Assembly: GCA_021809235.1 (NCBI GenBank)
Contig: JAKBAG010000125.1
Location: 1-8,654, forward strand
Source of the DNA: Acidobacteriota bacterium
GTDB taxonomy: Bacteria; Acidobacteriota; Terriglobia; Terriglobales; Acidobacteriaceae
Length of the DNA stretch: 8,654 nucleotides
Direction of reading: 5' to 3'
Shown here one piece after another: positions 1 through 7,784 of the stretch. The notes beneath the pieces were generated by a model that worked only from the letters and a program-made list of their open reading frames with translations, did no database searches and was not told the DNA's origin. Position numbers and translations under genes: made by a program. How positions within the stretch are numbered: the first letter of the stretch is position 1; every line of letters begins with the position of its first letter.

Positions 1-1427
1 ACATCGCTGTTGCGCTCCAGCCCGGTTAGCCATGCAGCATCCCCCAGCGCAGCGCCAAAGTCCGCCGTCGGCGAGCCTTCCATCGTGGCATATTCGCCCA
101 CAAAGATCTTTGGCCCCTTGCGGTCGGTCGTGTCGTAGTGATGTGTATCGGCAAAGAACTCCTCCGCGCTCTTGTAGAAGTGCTCATCCAGCACATCCGG
201 CCTGCGGCTCTTTACCGGGGCCGTGGCAATCAGCTGAATCGCCGGATACTTCGCCTTCAGGGCATCGTAGAACTGAGCAAAGCGCCCCTCGTAGCTGCCG
301 GACTTGTCAAACCAGTCTTCGTTTCCGATCTCAACGTACGGAATCGCAAAGGGTGCAGGATGTCCGTCCCGCACGCGCTCTGCGCCCCACTTCGTCTCCG
401 GACCTCCGGTCGCATATTCGATCTCGTCCAGGGCATCCTGCACATACGGAGCCAGATCCTTGCCCGGAGCAATATGCTCGTGTGCCAGCGAGTAACCGGC
501 ATAAACGGCCAGAACCGGCTTCATGTGCAGGTCTTCGCACCACTCAAAGAACTCGAGCAGACCCAGACCATCCGAGGAGTGATAGTTCCACGGACTCGGA
601 TGCGTTGGACGATCCACCAACGGGCCGATCGTTTTCTTCCAGTCATACCAGTCGGCAAGATGATTGCCTTCCAGATAATTGCCTCCGGGAAAGCGCAGAA
701 ACTGCGGATGCATCGCCGCCATCTTCTCCATCAGGTCGATCCGGTTTCCGTTGGCACGACCGTGGTAAGTCGGAGGAAAGACCGAAACCAGCGTCATCCA
801 AAGCGTTCCGGGGCGGGTCACGGTCAGTTCCAGATGGTAGTTGGCCGAAGCTGTGATTGTGCCCGTATGCAGCACCACCGAGTACTGCTTCCATGCCGTG
901 CCAATGGCAGGAATACTGGCGCTGGCCACTGTCTGTCCTGACTGGTTGTTGACCAGGCTCACCTTGAGCGGCCCCAGGCCATCGGCTTCAGCACGGGCAT
1001 AGAGCGAAGCGCTGTATGCTGTGTCCGGACGCAGCGCGTAGCCCCAGAATCCGTTGTTCCGTACGCCCACCGGTTCAGCAGCAGAGGCGACCTTCACCAC
1101 CAGCTTCAGGCTGTTGGTCAGCGCAGCCGACGGGCCTGAACTCGAATCCATCTCCATTGAAGCGCCGGCCTTGTCATTCTGCAGCAGCGTCCAGTCCTGC
1201 TGCTCCCATCCCTCGTCCCGCAGCGTCCGGTTGCGCACCATCTCGGCATACAGTCCGCCGTCGTAGGAATAGTTGATCTCCTCGGTCATCAGTCCATAGA
1301 GCATGGGACTGACGGCATGCAGCCGCTGGTCGGCATGAATCGTCAGCTCGGCCGGCGATTGCGCAACCAGCAGTGAGGCCGCAGCCAGCGGCAGCAGGGC
1401 AAGGGCATTGCGAAGGCAGCAGTTCAT
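1..1427 (-). CDS. Secreted alpha-L-arabinofuranosidase, GH51 family (3' end cut by window edge)
   Basis: Hydrolyses terminal alpha-L-arabinofuranosyl residues from arabinan, arabinoxylan and related oligosaccharides. About 475 residues are visible. Residues 1-22 form a signal peptide (hydrophobic stretch, likely cut at VA|QS), so the enzyme acts in the periplasm or outside. The GH51 opening motif follows (LYGLMTEEIN, then DGGLYAEMVRNR), then a beta-rich insert at about residues 65-200 resembling the CBM4_9-type module of eukaryote-like GH51 enzymes, and FPGGNYLEG from residue 246. EIGNED supplies the predicted acid/base Glu370 and FVGEYA the predicted nucleophile Glu445. The visible end (GAALGDAAWLTGLERN) also matches the family; the C-terminal beta domain lies outside the window. 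The ATG at 1425-1427 is the first in-frame ATG after a stop at 1467-1469, with GGAG (1433-1436) five bases upstream. The family call is firm; the exact substrate is not decidable here. Confidence 0.93.
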   Translation of the reverse strand, partial: MNCCLRNALALLPLAAASLLVAQSPAELTIHADQRLHAVSPMLYGLMTEEINYSYDGGLYAEMVRNRTLRDEGWEQQDWTLLQNDKAGASMEMDSSSGPSAALTNSLKLVVKVASAAEPVGVRNNGFWGYALRPDTAYSASLYARAEADGLGPLKVSLVNNQSGQTVASASIPAIGTAWKQYSVVLHTGTITASANYHLELTVTRPGTLWMTLVSVFPPTYHGRANGNRIDLMEKMAAMHPQFLRFPGGNYLEGNHLADWYDWKKTIGPLVDRPTHPSPWNYHSSDGLGLLEFFEWCEDLHMKPVLAVYAGYSLAHEHIAPGKDLAPYVQDALDEIEYATGGPETKWGAERVRDGHPAPFAIPYVEIGNEDWFDKSGSYEGRFAQFYDALKAKYPAIQLIATAPVKSRRPDVLDEHFYKSAEEFFADTHHYDTTDRKGPKIFVGEYATMEGSPTADFGAALGDAAWLTGLERNSD

Positions 1428-1463
1428 TGAAACTCCAGGATGGGAAAAGGTTTCCAGCCCGCA

Positions 1464-1493
1464 AGTCTAGCCGACGCTCCACCTCGCTGACAA
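1464..1493 (-). promoter_or_regulatory. Candidate sigma-70 promoter for the GH51 gene
   Basis: On the minus strand TTGTCA (1488-1493) and TAGACT (1464-1469) are separated by 18 bases, matching the consensus at 5/6 and 4/6 positions. It lies 37 bases before the GH51 start codon, in the 155-bp gap after the oxidoreductase gene. The match was found by eye and could be chance; if real, the arabinofuranosidase is transcribed separately from the upstream gene. Confidence 0.3.
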
Positions 1494-1542
1494 GCCTTGG
1501 CCAGCGTAAAGCCAGCCAGAAAATCCATTTTGTGGCATTCGC

Positions 1543-1568
1543 CTTCCGCCATGCCTCCGATGGCGAAG
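1543..1568 (-). other. Imperfect hairpin downstream of the oxidoreductase gene
   Basis: CGCCAT (1547-1552) pairs with ATGGCG (1560-1565) around a 7-base loop, extended by three more pairs past a single bulged C. It begins 15 bases after the oxidoreductase stop codon, where a terminator would be expected. No T-run follows directly on the minus strand (the nearest T-rich patch is some 15 bases further on), so it is not a convincing intrinsic terminator. The rest of the 1428-1582 gap holds nothing else recognisable apart from the candidate promoter and the ribosome binding site. Confidence 0.25.
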
Positions 1569-1582
1569 CAGGTACATCGCCG

Positions 1583-3757
1583 TCAGCCACCAGCCTCTTC
1601 CGGGCAGGCGACTTCCACCTCAACCAGTACTGAATAGAACGTGGGTGCCGAGCCAATGTCCGTCAGCCGTTCGCTGGTCAGCACGTTGATGCCCACGCCC
1701 TGCGCATTTGCCCTGTTCCAGTCCAGTCGCGCCGCCACTACGCCAACTGGAACACGCTCGGACAGCATGGCGCTCAACTCAATCGAGCCACGATCATTCC
1801 AGACCCGCACCCGGTCGCCGTCGCTTATCCTTCGTGCTGAGGCATCCACAGGGTGCAGCTCGAGCCTCTGGCCGGTCTGTGCCTCCATCCGTCGATGCCC
1901 CGGCAGATTGGCAAAGGTGCTGTTCATGTAGTGATCCGCCTTGCGCGCCAGCAGCTCCAGCGGAAACCGTTCCGCAGCAGTGCCGTGCCTGGATTCCGTA
2001 GGCGGTATATAGCCGGGCAGCGGATCGGCACCGGCCTTCTCCAGCGTCTCGGACCAGAATTCGATGCGCCCGCTTGGAGTCTCCAGCTTCCCTTCGCAGA
2101 ACAGCGTTCCCCCCGTGGCGCATTGCAGCGGCAGATGTCCCGCTTTGCGCAGACCCTCCAGCGAGATTGCCTCCATGCCCGGATTCTGTGAGTATCCGGT
2201 CTGATCCGGGTGCAGCGCCTGCTGCATCATCGCCTCCACATCGTCCTGGAAACACGGTTCCTGGAAGCCCATTCGAGCTGCCAGCTCCCGGAAAAGCCAG
2301 ACATTGGAGCGCGCTTCCCCAACCGGAGCAATAGCCTGCGCCGAATGCTGCACCCAGGTATGTCCGTAGGCTCCCTGCAGATCCTCATGCTCCAGAAACG
2401 TCGTCGCCGGCAACACAAAATCGGCATAGCCGGTTGTGTCTGTCAAAAACTGCTCATGCACTACCGTGAACAAATCCGGACGCATCAGTCCGCGACGCAC
2501 CACACTCTGGTTCGGTGCCACCACAGCGGGATTCGAGTTGTACACAAACAAGGCATGCACACGTGGCCCCTCGCAGGACCGTGTGCCCAGCTCCGTCAGC
2601 GCATGGCCCAGCCGGGACATATTTACCATCCGTGCCGGTCGCCGCAGCGGCGAGGCCAGCATCAGATCCGGCCGCTCCACCGCCGCCCGATCCCACTGAA
2701 AGCTGCCGGAAAGCGAAAGCTGAGCGCCGCCTCCGCGCTCGCGCCAGGCACCAATCAGTGCCGGCAGCATGGCAATGGCGCGCACCGCCGTGCCACCGTT
2801 TTCCGACCGCTGCACGCCGTAGTTCAGCCGGATTGCCGCCGGATACGTCGTCGCATACTCCCGTGCCAGCCGTTCAATACTGGCCGCATCGAGGCCTGTC
2901 CACGCCGCCACGCGCTCCGGCGTATACGCAGCAACCCGCTCACGGAGTTCGGAAAAGCCGTGCGTCCGCTCTGCAATAAAACTCTGATCCTCCAGCCCGT
3001 CACGCACGATCACATGCATCATGCCCAGGGCCAGTGCCGCATCACTGCCCGGATGAATCGCAATATGCCAGTCCGCCAGCGCCGCCGTACGAGTGCGATA
3101 CGGATCAATCACGATCAGCCGCGCACCGCGCCGTCGGGCCTGCTCCACAAACGGCCACAGGTGGATGTTATTGCCATGGATATTTGCGCCCCAGGCCAGA
3201 ATCAAACGGGACTCGGCAAACTCCTCATTGCCGGTGCCCATCTTCCTTCCGTACACCAGATTCCAGGCCTGTCCGCCAGCCTCGGCACAGATCGTCCGCT
3301 CCAGCTGGGAGGCGCCAAGCCGGTGAAAAAACCGCCGGTCCATCGAGCCATATCCCAACAGCCCCATCGTGCCGGCGTAGCTATAGGGGAGAATCGACTC
3401 CGGCCCAAACTCTGCCGCGATGCTGCCCAGTCGCGCGGCAATCGCATCCAGCGCCTCGTCCCAAGTGACCGGCTCAAAGGCAGACGCGCCGGAGCTTCCT
3501 TTCGGCACTCCCGCTCGCCTTCGCAGAGGCGTCTGGATGCGGTCCGGCGCATAGACCCGGTCCAGATATTTTGCCACCTTGCCGCAGAGAAATCCCTGCG
3601 TAATCGGATGCGCCGGATCCCCGGCCACACGCACGGCACGTCCGGCCGCATCCACCGTTACCTGCACAGCACAGGAGTCCGGACAGTCATGGGAGCAGAC
3701 CGTGTGCACCACGCGCAGTGCGGATGGAGATTGCGAACGATCAGCTGCGGCTGGCAT
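1583..3757 (-). CDS. Molybdopterin oxidoreductase, single-subunit type (COG0243), substrate unknown
   Basis: A 724-residue member of the Mo-bis-MGD (DMSO reductase/formate dehydrogenase) superfamily, which transfers electrons between a substrate at Mo and an Fe-S cluster. Cys21, Cys25, Cys29 and Cys58 (C-x3-C-x3-C-x28-C, ending FLCGK) form the N-terminal 4Fe-4S site. The central molybdopterin domain runs from about residue 73 to 500 and the dinucleotide-binding domain from about 605 to 718 (ELHPVDA, then DGDRVRVWNDRG). Cys157 in RTICAEAGG lies where the family usually carries its Mo ligand; this is a tentative assignment. There is no Tat or Sec signal, so it is probably cytoplasmic. No electron-transfer subunit, membrane anchor or cofactor-maturation gene is adjacent. 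Length is normal for stand-alone members. The ATG at 3755-3757 is the first possible ATG: an in-frame TAG ends 9 bases upstream. There is no clear Shine-Dalgarno sequence. Family is sure; reaction and partner are unknown. Confidence 0.93.
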   Translation of the reverse strand: MPAAADRSQSPSALRVVHTVCSHDCPDSCAVQVTVDAAGRAVRVAGDPAHPITQGFLCGKVAKYLDRVYAPDRIQTPLRRRAGVPKGSSGASAFEPVTWDEALDAIAARLGSIAAEFGPESILPYSYAGTMGLLGYGSMDRRFFHRLGASQLERTICAEAGGQAWNLVYGRKMGTGNEEFAESRLILAWGANIHGNNIHLWPFVEQARRRGARLIVIDPYRTRTAALADWHIAIHPGSDAALALGMMHVIVRDGLEDQSFIAERTHGFSELRERVAAYTPERVAAWTGLDAASIERLAREYATTYPAAIRLNYGVQRSENGGTAVRAIAMLPALIGAWRERGGGAQLSLSGSFQWDRAAVERPDLMLASPLRRPARMVNMSRLGHALTELGTRSCEGPRVHALFVYNSNPAVVAPNQSVVRRGLMRPDLFTVVHEQFLTDTTGYADFVLPATTFLEHEDLQGAYGHTWVQHSAQAIAPVGEARSNVWLFRELAARMGFQEPCFQDDVEAMMQQALHPDQTGYSQNPGMEAISLEGLRKAGHLPLQCATGGTLFCEGKLETPSGRIEFWSETLEKAGADPLPGYIPPTESRHGTAAERFPLELLARKADHYMNSTFANLPGHRRMEAQTGQRLELHPVDASARRISDGDRVRVWNDRGSIELSAMLSERVPVGVVAARLDWNRANAQGVGINVLTSERLTDIGSAPTFYSVLVEVEVACPEEAGG

Positions 3758-3760
3758 AGT
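3731..3760 (+). promoter_or_regulatory. Candidate promoter for the DUF4440 gene, inside the oxidoreductase 5' end
   Basis: TTGCGA (3731-3736) and CATAGT (3755-3760) are 18 bases apart, each matching 4/6 of the sigma-70 consensus. Transcription would begin near 3767, leaving a leader of about 33 bases before the ATG at 3800. The proposed -10 covers the start codon of the divergent oxidoreductase gene. Weak consensus match, located by position and spacing only. Confidence 0.28.
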
Positions 3761-3763
3761 TGC

Positions 3764-3769
3764 ATTCTA
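3764..3769 (-). promoter_or_regulatory. Candidate -10 element giving a leaderless oxidoreductase mRNA
   Basis: On the minus strand TAGAAT (5/6 match to TATAAT) ends 6 bases before the oxidoreductase ATG. A start about 7 bases past a -10 box would fall on the A of the ATG itself, giving a transcript with no 5' leader. This fits the lack of a Shine-Dalgarno sequence there. The hexamer 17 bases further upstream (CCACGA) is a poor -35, so the promoter is uncertain. Confidence 0.35.
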
Positions 3770-3790
3770 AGCCGGAATCCTTTACCTCGT

Positions 3791-3794
3791 GGAG
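3791..3794 (+). promoter_or_regulatory. Ribosome binding site fixing the DUF4440 gene start
   Basis: GGAG sits 5 bases before the ATG at 3800. The reading frame is open far upstream (back to 2210) because of an antisense frame through the oxidoreductase gene, so this site decides the start. Confidence 0.7.
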
Positions 3795-3799
3795 AACAT

Positions 3800-4339
3800 A
3801 TGCGCATCCTGAAGCCACTGCGTCGCCTGCCTGCAGTCATCCTGCTCCTGCCTTTGGCGCTGTCCGTCGCACTCATTGCCAGTGCCCGCCTGTCTGCCGG
3901 GCAGCCTTTGACCCCGCCGCCGCAGCACGCGCAGCCAGAACCATCGCCACGCTCGGCCGAGGCCGCCATCCGCTCCGTACTCAACACACAGGTTGCAGCC
4001 TGGAATCGTGGCGACATTGACGGATTCATGCAGGGCTACGCCAACTCGCCGCAGACCACCTTTCTGGGCAGCACCATCGCGCATGGCTATGCACCCATCC
4101 TGGCGCGCTACCATGCAGCCTATGCCACGCGCGCCCAGATGGGTACGCTGCACTTTACCGATCTCTCCGTGCGCCTGCTGCCCTGCAGCAGTGGCGACGT
4201 CGAGTATGCCATCGTCACCGGGCACTTTCACCTCGACCGCTCCCAACACGGCACTGCGGCCCGCAATGACGGCATCTTCAGCCTTCTCTGGCATCGCGAG
4301 CCCACCGGCTGGAAGATCCTGCTCGACCACACCAGTTAA
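3800..4339 (+). CDS. Exported DUF4440 / SnoaL-like (NTF2-fold) protein
   Basis: A 179-residue protein with a basic then hydrophobic N-terminus (residues 1-29, LRRLPAVILLLPLALSVALI) that looks like a signal peptide or anchor, followed by a proline-rich linker (37-50) and one NTF2-like domain at about 52-179. Family landmarks are VAAWNRGDIDGFMQGY (65-80), the MGTLHFTDL strand (114-122) and the ending GWKILLDHTS. Such proteins form a small cone-shaped fold that binds a ligand or subunit; many have no known reaction, and no function can be named here. There is no lipobox cysteine, so it is probably periplasmic or membrane-anchored. It is transcribed divergently from the oxidoreductase (42 bp between start codons) and converges on the TonB receptor gene with a 14-bp gap. 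The start was chosen for its GGAG site, the signal peptide and family length. Confidence 0.85.
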   Translation: MRILKPLRRLPAVILLLPLALSVALIASARLSAGQPLTPPPQHAQPEPSPRSAEAAIRSVLNTQVAAWNRGDIDGFMQGYANSPQTTFLGSTIAHGYAPILARYHAAYATRAQMGTLHFTDLSVRLLPCSSGDVEYAIVTGHFHLDRSQHGTAARNDGIFSLLWHREPTGWKILLDHTS

Positions 4340-4353
4340 CACGGCTATCGGCA

Positions 4354-7300
4354 TCAGAACCGTGCACGCACTCCCACCTGCACCTCGCGTGGACGATAGT
4401 AGTTGCTCCCATTGACCACAAGCGGCTTGCCGAACTCAGTGGAGTTCGCCTTCAATCCAGTCAGAAAGTTCAGCGTCGGCAATCCTCCGCTCACACTTCC
4501 TCGGCTCACGTAGTAGCCGGTCGTCTCAATCCAGGTCACGTTTTCGTGGTTGAAAAGATTAAAGCTTTCCGCCAGAAACTCCAGCTCGCGATCTCCGCCA
4601 AAGATCAGCCTTTTCCCCAGGCGAAAATCCGCCGTATAGGTCTCCGGATAGCGATAGGTATTGCGTCCCACGCTGTACAGGCGATTGTCTCCACCCGCGC
4701 CGTTGATGCCGGGTCCTACGCCTTCGACCAGAACACGGTTCTGCGTGTAGAAGCCAGGCAGGTAGCCACCAATGCGCATCGTATACGGCAGGCCGGAGCG
4801 GAACTGCCCCACGCCCGACAGGCTCCAGTTGGCAAACGCGCGCCGCGCCCACTCCGCGCCATTCCAGCGAGACTCCCAAAGGACCATCGCCATCGCAGAG
4901 TGTCGGATATCCAGGCTCGATGTTCCGTACTCCAGTCCGAAGTTCGTCGGATCCAGCACGCTGTTTATCTGCACATAGCCGCTTTCATTCGGATTCCAAT
5001 CCGTCGCGTGCGCATACAGGTAGTGCGCGCGCAGACTCAGCCCGTTGCGCCCAAAACGCAACACCCGGATCATCGCCCCGTCATACTTCGAGTTCGAGCG
5101 GCTCTCCACGGCATCAATCTGCTGATAGTCCGGATTCAACCGTGCCGAGAAAAACGGAACCGTGATCTGCGATGTCTTCAGAGGTCCTGCTCCCAGCGCA
5201 TCCACCACGCCGTAGGTAATCGACTTCGGCCCCTGCGTTGGATCGATGTTGGTATCAATGGAAACCGGGAGACGGCGTCCCAGACTGGCCAGCGCGCTGA
5301 CTTCCACCTGCCAGTTCCCCGGCAGCGTCTGGCCCACGCTTACCACGCCCTGGTCCACCTCCTGCAAGCGGAACCCCGGTGCAAAATACACCGCTCCCGG
5401 CTTCACGCTGGTCTGCGGCGGCACAGAAAATGCATACGGAAAGGGCGGTGCGCCAAAGTCTGTCGGCTTGAAGAAGTACTGCAAGTCGCCATTGGCTGAG
5501 CCGGTCTGCGTCAGGGCTCCCAGCGCGGCCGAGTTGTCGATCCGCCCATAGTAGAGCCCCGCGCCCACGCGCAGAATGGTGGAACGCGTTGGAGCCCAGG
5601 CCAGTCCAAAACGCGGCTCCCAGTCGTACTCGGTCGGTGGCAGATGAGCCGTCTGGGGCAGTGCCGCATTGCCCACACTGGCAATCGGCGGCGGCAGTTG
5701 CTCGGCCTCCATGCGTCCGCCCAGGGAAAGAGTCAGCGCGCGGGTCGGCTGCCATTGCTCGGTGAAAAATGCTGCCAGATCATTCGTGCTCAGCGACCAG
5801 GTGGAGGGTCCCATCTGCTGCTTGAACCAGGTGTAGCAGGGCAAAAAGCCCAGCGTCTTTCCCGAGGGGTCGCAGTTGTGCTGGTTCTGGAAGGGATTGT
5901 CCACGCCCGCCAGTCCATACTTCTGGTAGCTGGCCATGTCGGAAATGAAGTTGATCAGAGAAGCGTAATCGTAGATCCCGTTCTGGTTGTAGATTCCATT
6001 CGTCAGGTCGCGAATATGATCAAAGCTCACTCCAGCTTTGATCAGGTGCTGTCCATGCACCCAGCTCAGCGTATCCACCGCCAGCAGCGTCTGCTCGTCC
6101 GGATAGCGCGTACCCACCAGTCTGGCTGGAGAGCCCAGAATGAAGCCATATCGCGAGTCTGCCATCATCTCCGGCAGTCGTCCGGAGGAGGTTGCCACCA
6201 GCGTGGACTCCAGCATGGACGGTGGTGTCGGGCTGGTACTCAGAATCCGCCGATTCCACTGTACACCCAGCACATTCAGCAGATTCGCCGTAAAAAAGTT
6301 CTCGTGCTGCCCGATCACCCATCCGCTGCGACGGCTCATATCACCAAAGCTGTGGGACCCATAGGTCTCGATCGTGCTGCCCAGCGCACCGGAAGGCGAG
6401 TTGAAGTCGGCAAGATTTGTCTCCACGTCCACATGCTGCCGCTCGGTCGGCTTCCAGTCCAGCCGCAGAAATCCCTGTAGCTGGCGTGCTGTCCGAGGCA
6501 CCTGCCCCAGCAATCCGGTCAGTTGGCTGAGCCAGGTTGAGTAGGTTGCCACCTCCTGCTCAAAGAGGGCATTGCCCCCCACGCCCAGCCGCGCACCCAG
6601 CACCGCAAGCTCCTGGTTGCTTGGCTGTAGAAAGAAGTTCTGCGGCTCCCGCACCGTGGCCATCGCCGGATCATTGCGCCATAGCCCGTCAAACGATGCG
6701 AATCCCCACAGTCTGCGGCGCAGAATCTGCCGCCCCACACCCGCGCCCACGGCTTCGCGGCTCCACGGCGGGCTGTAGTTTTCCGGTGTATATTGCACCA
6801 CCGTCGTCGGCGTTGCCGGTGCCGTCAGGGCCAGCTTCTGCGTATACGGGTTTAGCGCGCCCCAGTTGCTGTTACGGGTGTTGAAAAAGAGTTGCCCATG
6901 CAATCCATTGCGCCCATGCTGCGTGCCCAGATCCACGGTGCCGCCATCACCACCGCCCTGGTCAGCTCCAGCCAGTCCCGTCCGCGCGCTCAGCATCATC
7001 ACGGCAGACTCACCCAGCGTCTGCTCTGTCCGGCCCTGATTGTGCCCGCCGCGGGAGAATCCAACCGGCGTCCTTATGCCATCGACACTCGTCGCGGCGA
7101 CCCGGGGACTGCCACCCAATGTAACCGTCTGGTTGGCCGAGTCCTGTTCCAGAGTGCCGTCCAGCGAGTTGTCCACCGGCTGCACGTTGGTCACATTGGC
7201 GGCAGGTGTCGTTGCGGCAATCGCTACCCAGTCATGCTCCCGGGCCGGCATTGCCGTCAATTGCTGCCCCTGCAGTGTCGTGGTCACAGCAGGTTCCACC

Positions 7301-7776
7301 GGGTCCGTCCCGTCGTCGCTGTCCGTTGCCGCCAATGGAGAGTTGCCCGCAACCTGAACATTCAGCGCCGCCTGCATTCGCGTTGTGTGCCCGGCCACAA
7401 TCTCAATCCCGTCCAGTTCTGCCCGCCCCAGCAGATCGACGGCCACCTGCATGTTGTACTCACCCGGCAGCAGGTCCGTCAGATGATAGACGCCCTTGCG
7501 GTTTGTGGTTGCCGTCGCCGTCACGTTCGCTGCCGTCGAATGCAGCACAACCGTGGCGTTGGCAAGGGGATGGCTGTACTGATCTGTTACCGTTCCGTCC
7601 AGCGCCCCGGTTCCCGAGCCACTCTGGGCCGCCACGCCCGGGCTACCCAGGGCAAGACATAGCAGCAGAGACATGCATGGCAGCAGACATACATGCAGGC
7701 CGCGATTACCCGCTCGCGCTGCCTGGCGCGGCCACCGGCTCATGGATTGCAACTCTGTATCGCCTGCAACGGTCAC
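4354..7776 (-). CDS. TonB-dependent receptor with CarboxypepD_reg domain (Oar-like, acidobacterial type)
   Basis: A 1140-residue outer-membrane protein. A signal peptide ends near GVAA|QS (residue 50); residues about 57-140 form a carboxypeptidase-regulatory-like Ig-fold (GTVTDQYSHPLANATVVL, then NRKGVYHLTDLLPGEY); a plug domain follows at about 160-300 (VDGIRTP, then GGTVDLGTQHGRNGLHGQ); the rest is a beta-barrel ending in ARF, with the C-terminal Phe typical of outer-membrane barrels. SFNLFNHEN near the end is a hallmark of this family. Members import large substrates, often oligosaccharides, with TonB energy; the substrate is not shown here. Cys635 and Cys647 are the only cysteines of the mature protein and may form a disulfide in a surface loop. 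The GTG start at 7774-7776 has GGAG at 7785-7788 and an in-frame TGA at 7792-7794; an ATG at 7741-7743 would give a shorter signal peptide with a poorer ribosome site. Confidence 0.93.
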   Translation of the reverse strand: MTVAGDTELQSMSRWPRQAARAGNRGLHVCLLPCMSLLLCLALGSPGVAAQSGSGTGALDGTVTDQYSHPLANATVVLHSTAANVTATATTNRKGVYHLTDLLPGEYNMQVAVDLLGRAELDGIEIVAGHTTRMQAALNVQVAGNSPLAATDSDDGTDPVEPAVTTTLQGQQLTAMPAREHDWVAIAATTPAANVTNVQPVDNSLDGTLEQDSANQTVTLGGSPRVAATSVDGIRTPVGFSRGGHNQGRTEQTLGESAVMMLSARTGLAGADQGGGDGGTVDLGTQHGRNGLHGQLFFNTRNSNWGALNPYTQKLALTAPATPTTVVQYTPENYSPPWSREAVGAGVGRQILRRRLWGFASFDGLWRNDPAMATVREPQNFFLQPSNQELAVLGARLGVGGNALFEQEVATYSTWLSQLTGLLGQVPRTARQLQGFLRLDWKPTERQHVDVETNLADFNSPSGALGSTIETYGSHSFGDMSRRSGWVIGQHENFFTANLLNVLGVQWNRRILSTSPTPPSMLESTLVATSSGRLPEMMADSRYGFILGSPARLVGTRYPDEQTLLAVDTLSWVHGQHLIKAGVSFDHIRDLTNGIYNQNGIYDYASLINFISDMASYQKYGLAGVDNPFQNQHNCDPSGKTLGFLPCYTWFKQQMGPSTWSLSTNDLAAFFTEQWQPTRALTLSLGGRMEAEQLPPPIASVGNAALPQTAHLPPTEYDWEPRFGLAWAPTRSTILRVGAGLYYGRIDNSAALGALTQTGSANGDLQYFFKPTDFGAPPFPYAFSVPPQTSVKPGAVYFAPGFRLQEVDQGVVSVGQTLPGNWQVEVSALASLGRRLPVSIDTNIDPTQGPKSITYGVVDALGAGPLKTSQITVPFFSARLNPDYQQIDAVESRSNSKYDGAMIRVLRFGRNGLSLRAHYLYAHATDWNPNESGYVQINSVLDPTNFGLEYGTSSLDIRHSAMAMVLWESRWNGAEWARRAFANWSLSGVGQFRSGLPYTMRIGGYLPGFYTQNRVLVEGVGPGINGAGGDNRLYSVGRNTYRYPETYTADFRLGKRLIFGGDRELEFLAESFNLFNHENVTWIETTGYYVSRGSVSGGLPTLNFLTGLKANSTEFGKPLVVNGSNYYRPREVQVGVRARF

Positions 7777-7784
7777 TGCCCCTG

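Noticed and set aside
138..941. Long plus-strand open frame (267 codons) opposite the GH51 gene
   Set aside because: The minus-strand frame has full GH51 motifs including both catalytic glutamates; the plus frame has no recognisable domain and reads as an antisense shadow.
1174..1656. Minus-strand open frame of 160 codons spanning the gap between the oxidoreductase and GH51 genes
   Set aside because: It overlaps the ends of two well-supported genes in another frame, is very rich in Trp, Arg and Ala, and shows no domain.
4340..4364. Possible terminator hairpin (CACGG and CCGTG) between the convergent genes
   Set aside because: Only 5 bp of stem with a 15-base loop and no T-run on either strand; within chance expectation.
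4546..5499. Plus-strand open frame (317 codons) opposite the TonB receptor
   Set aside because: Arg- and His-rich composition typical of antisense frames in GC-rich DNA; no domain. The same applies to the plus-strand frames at 5644-6480 and 6892-7662.
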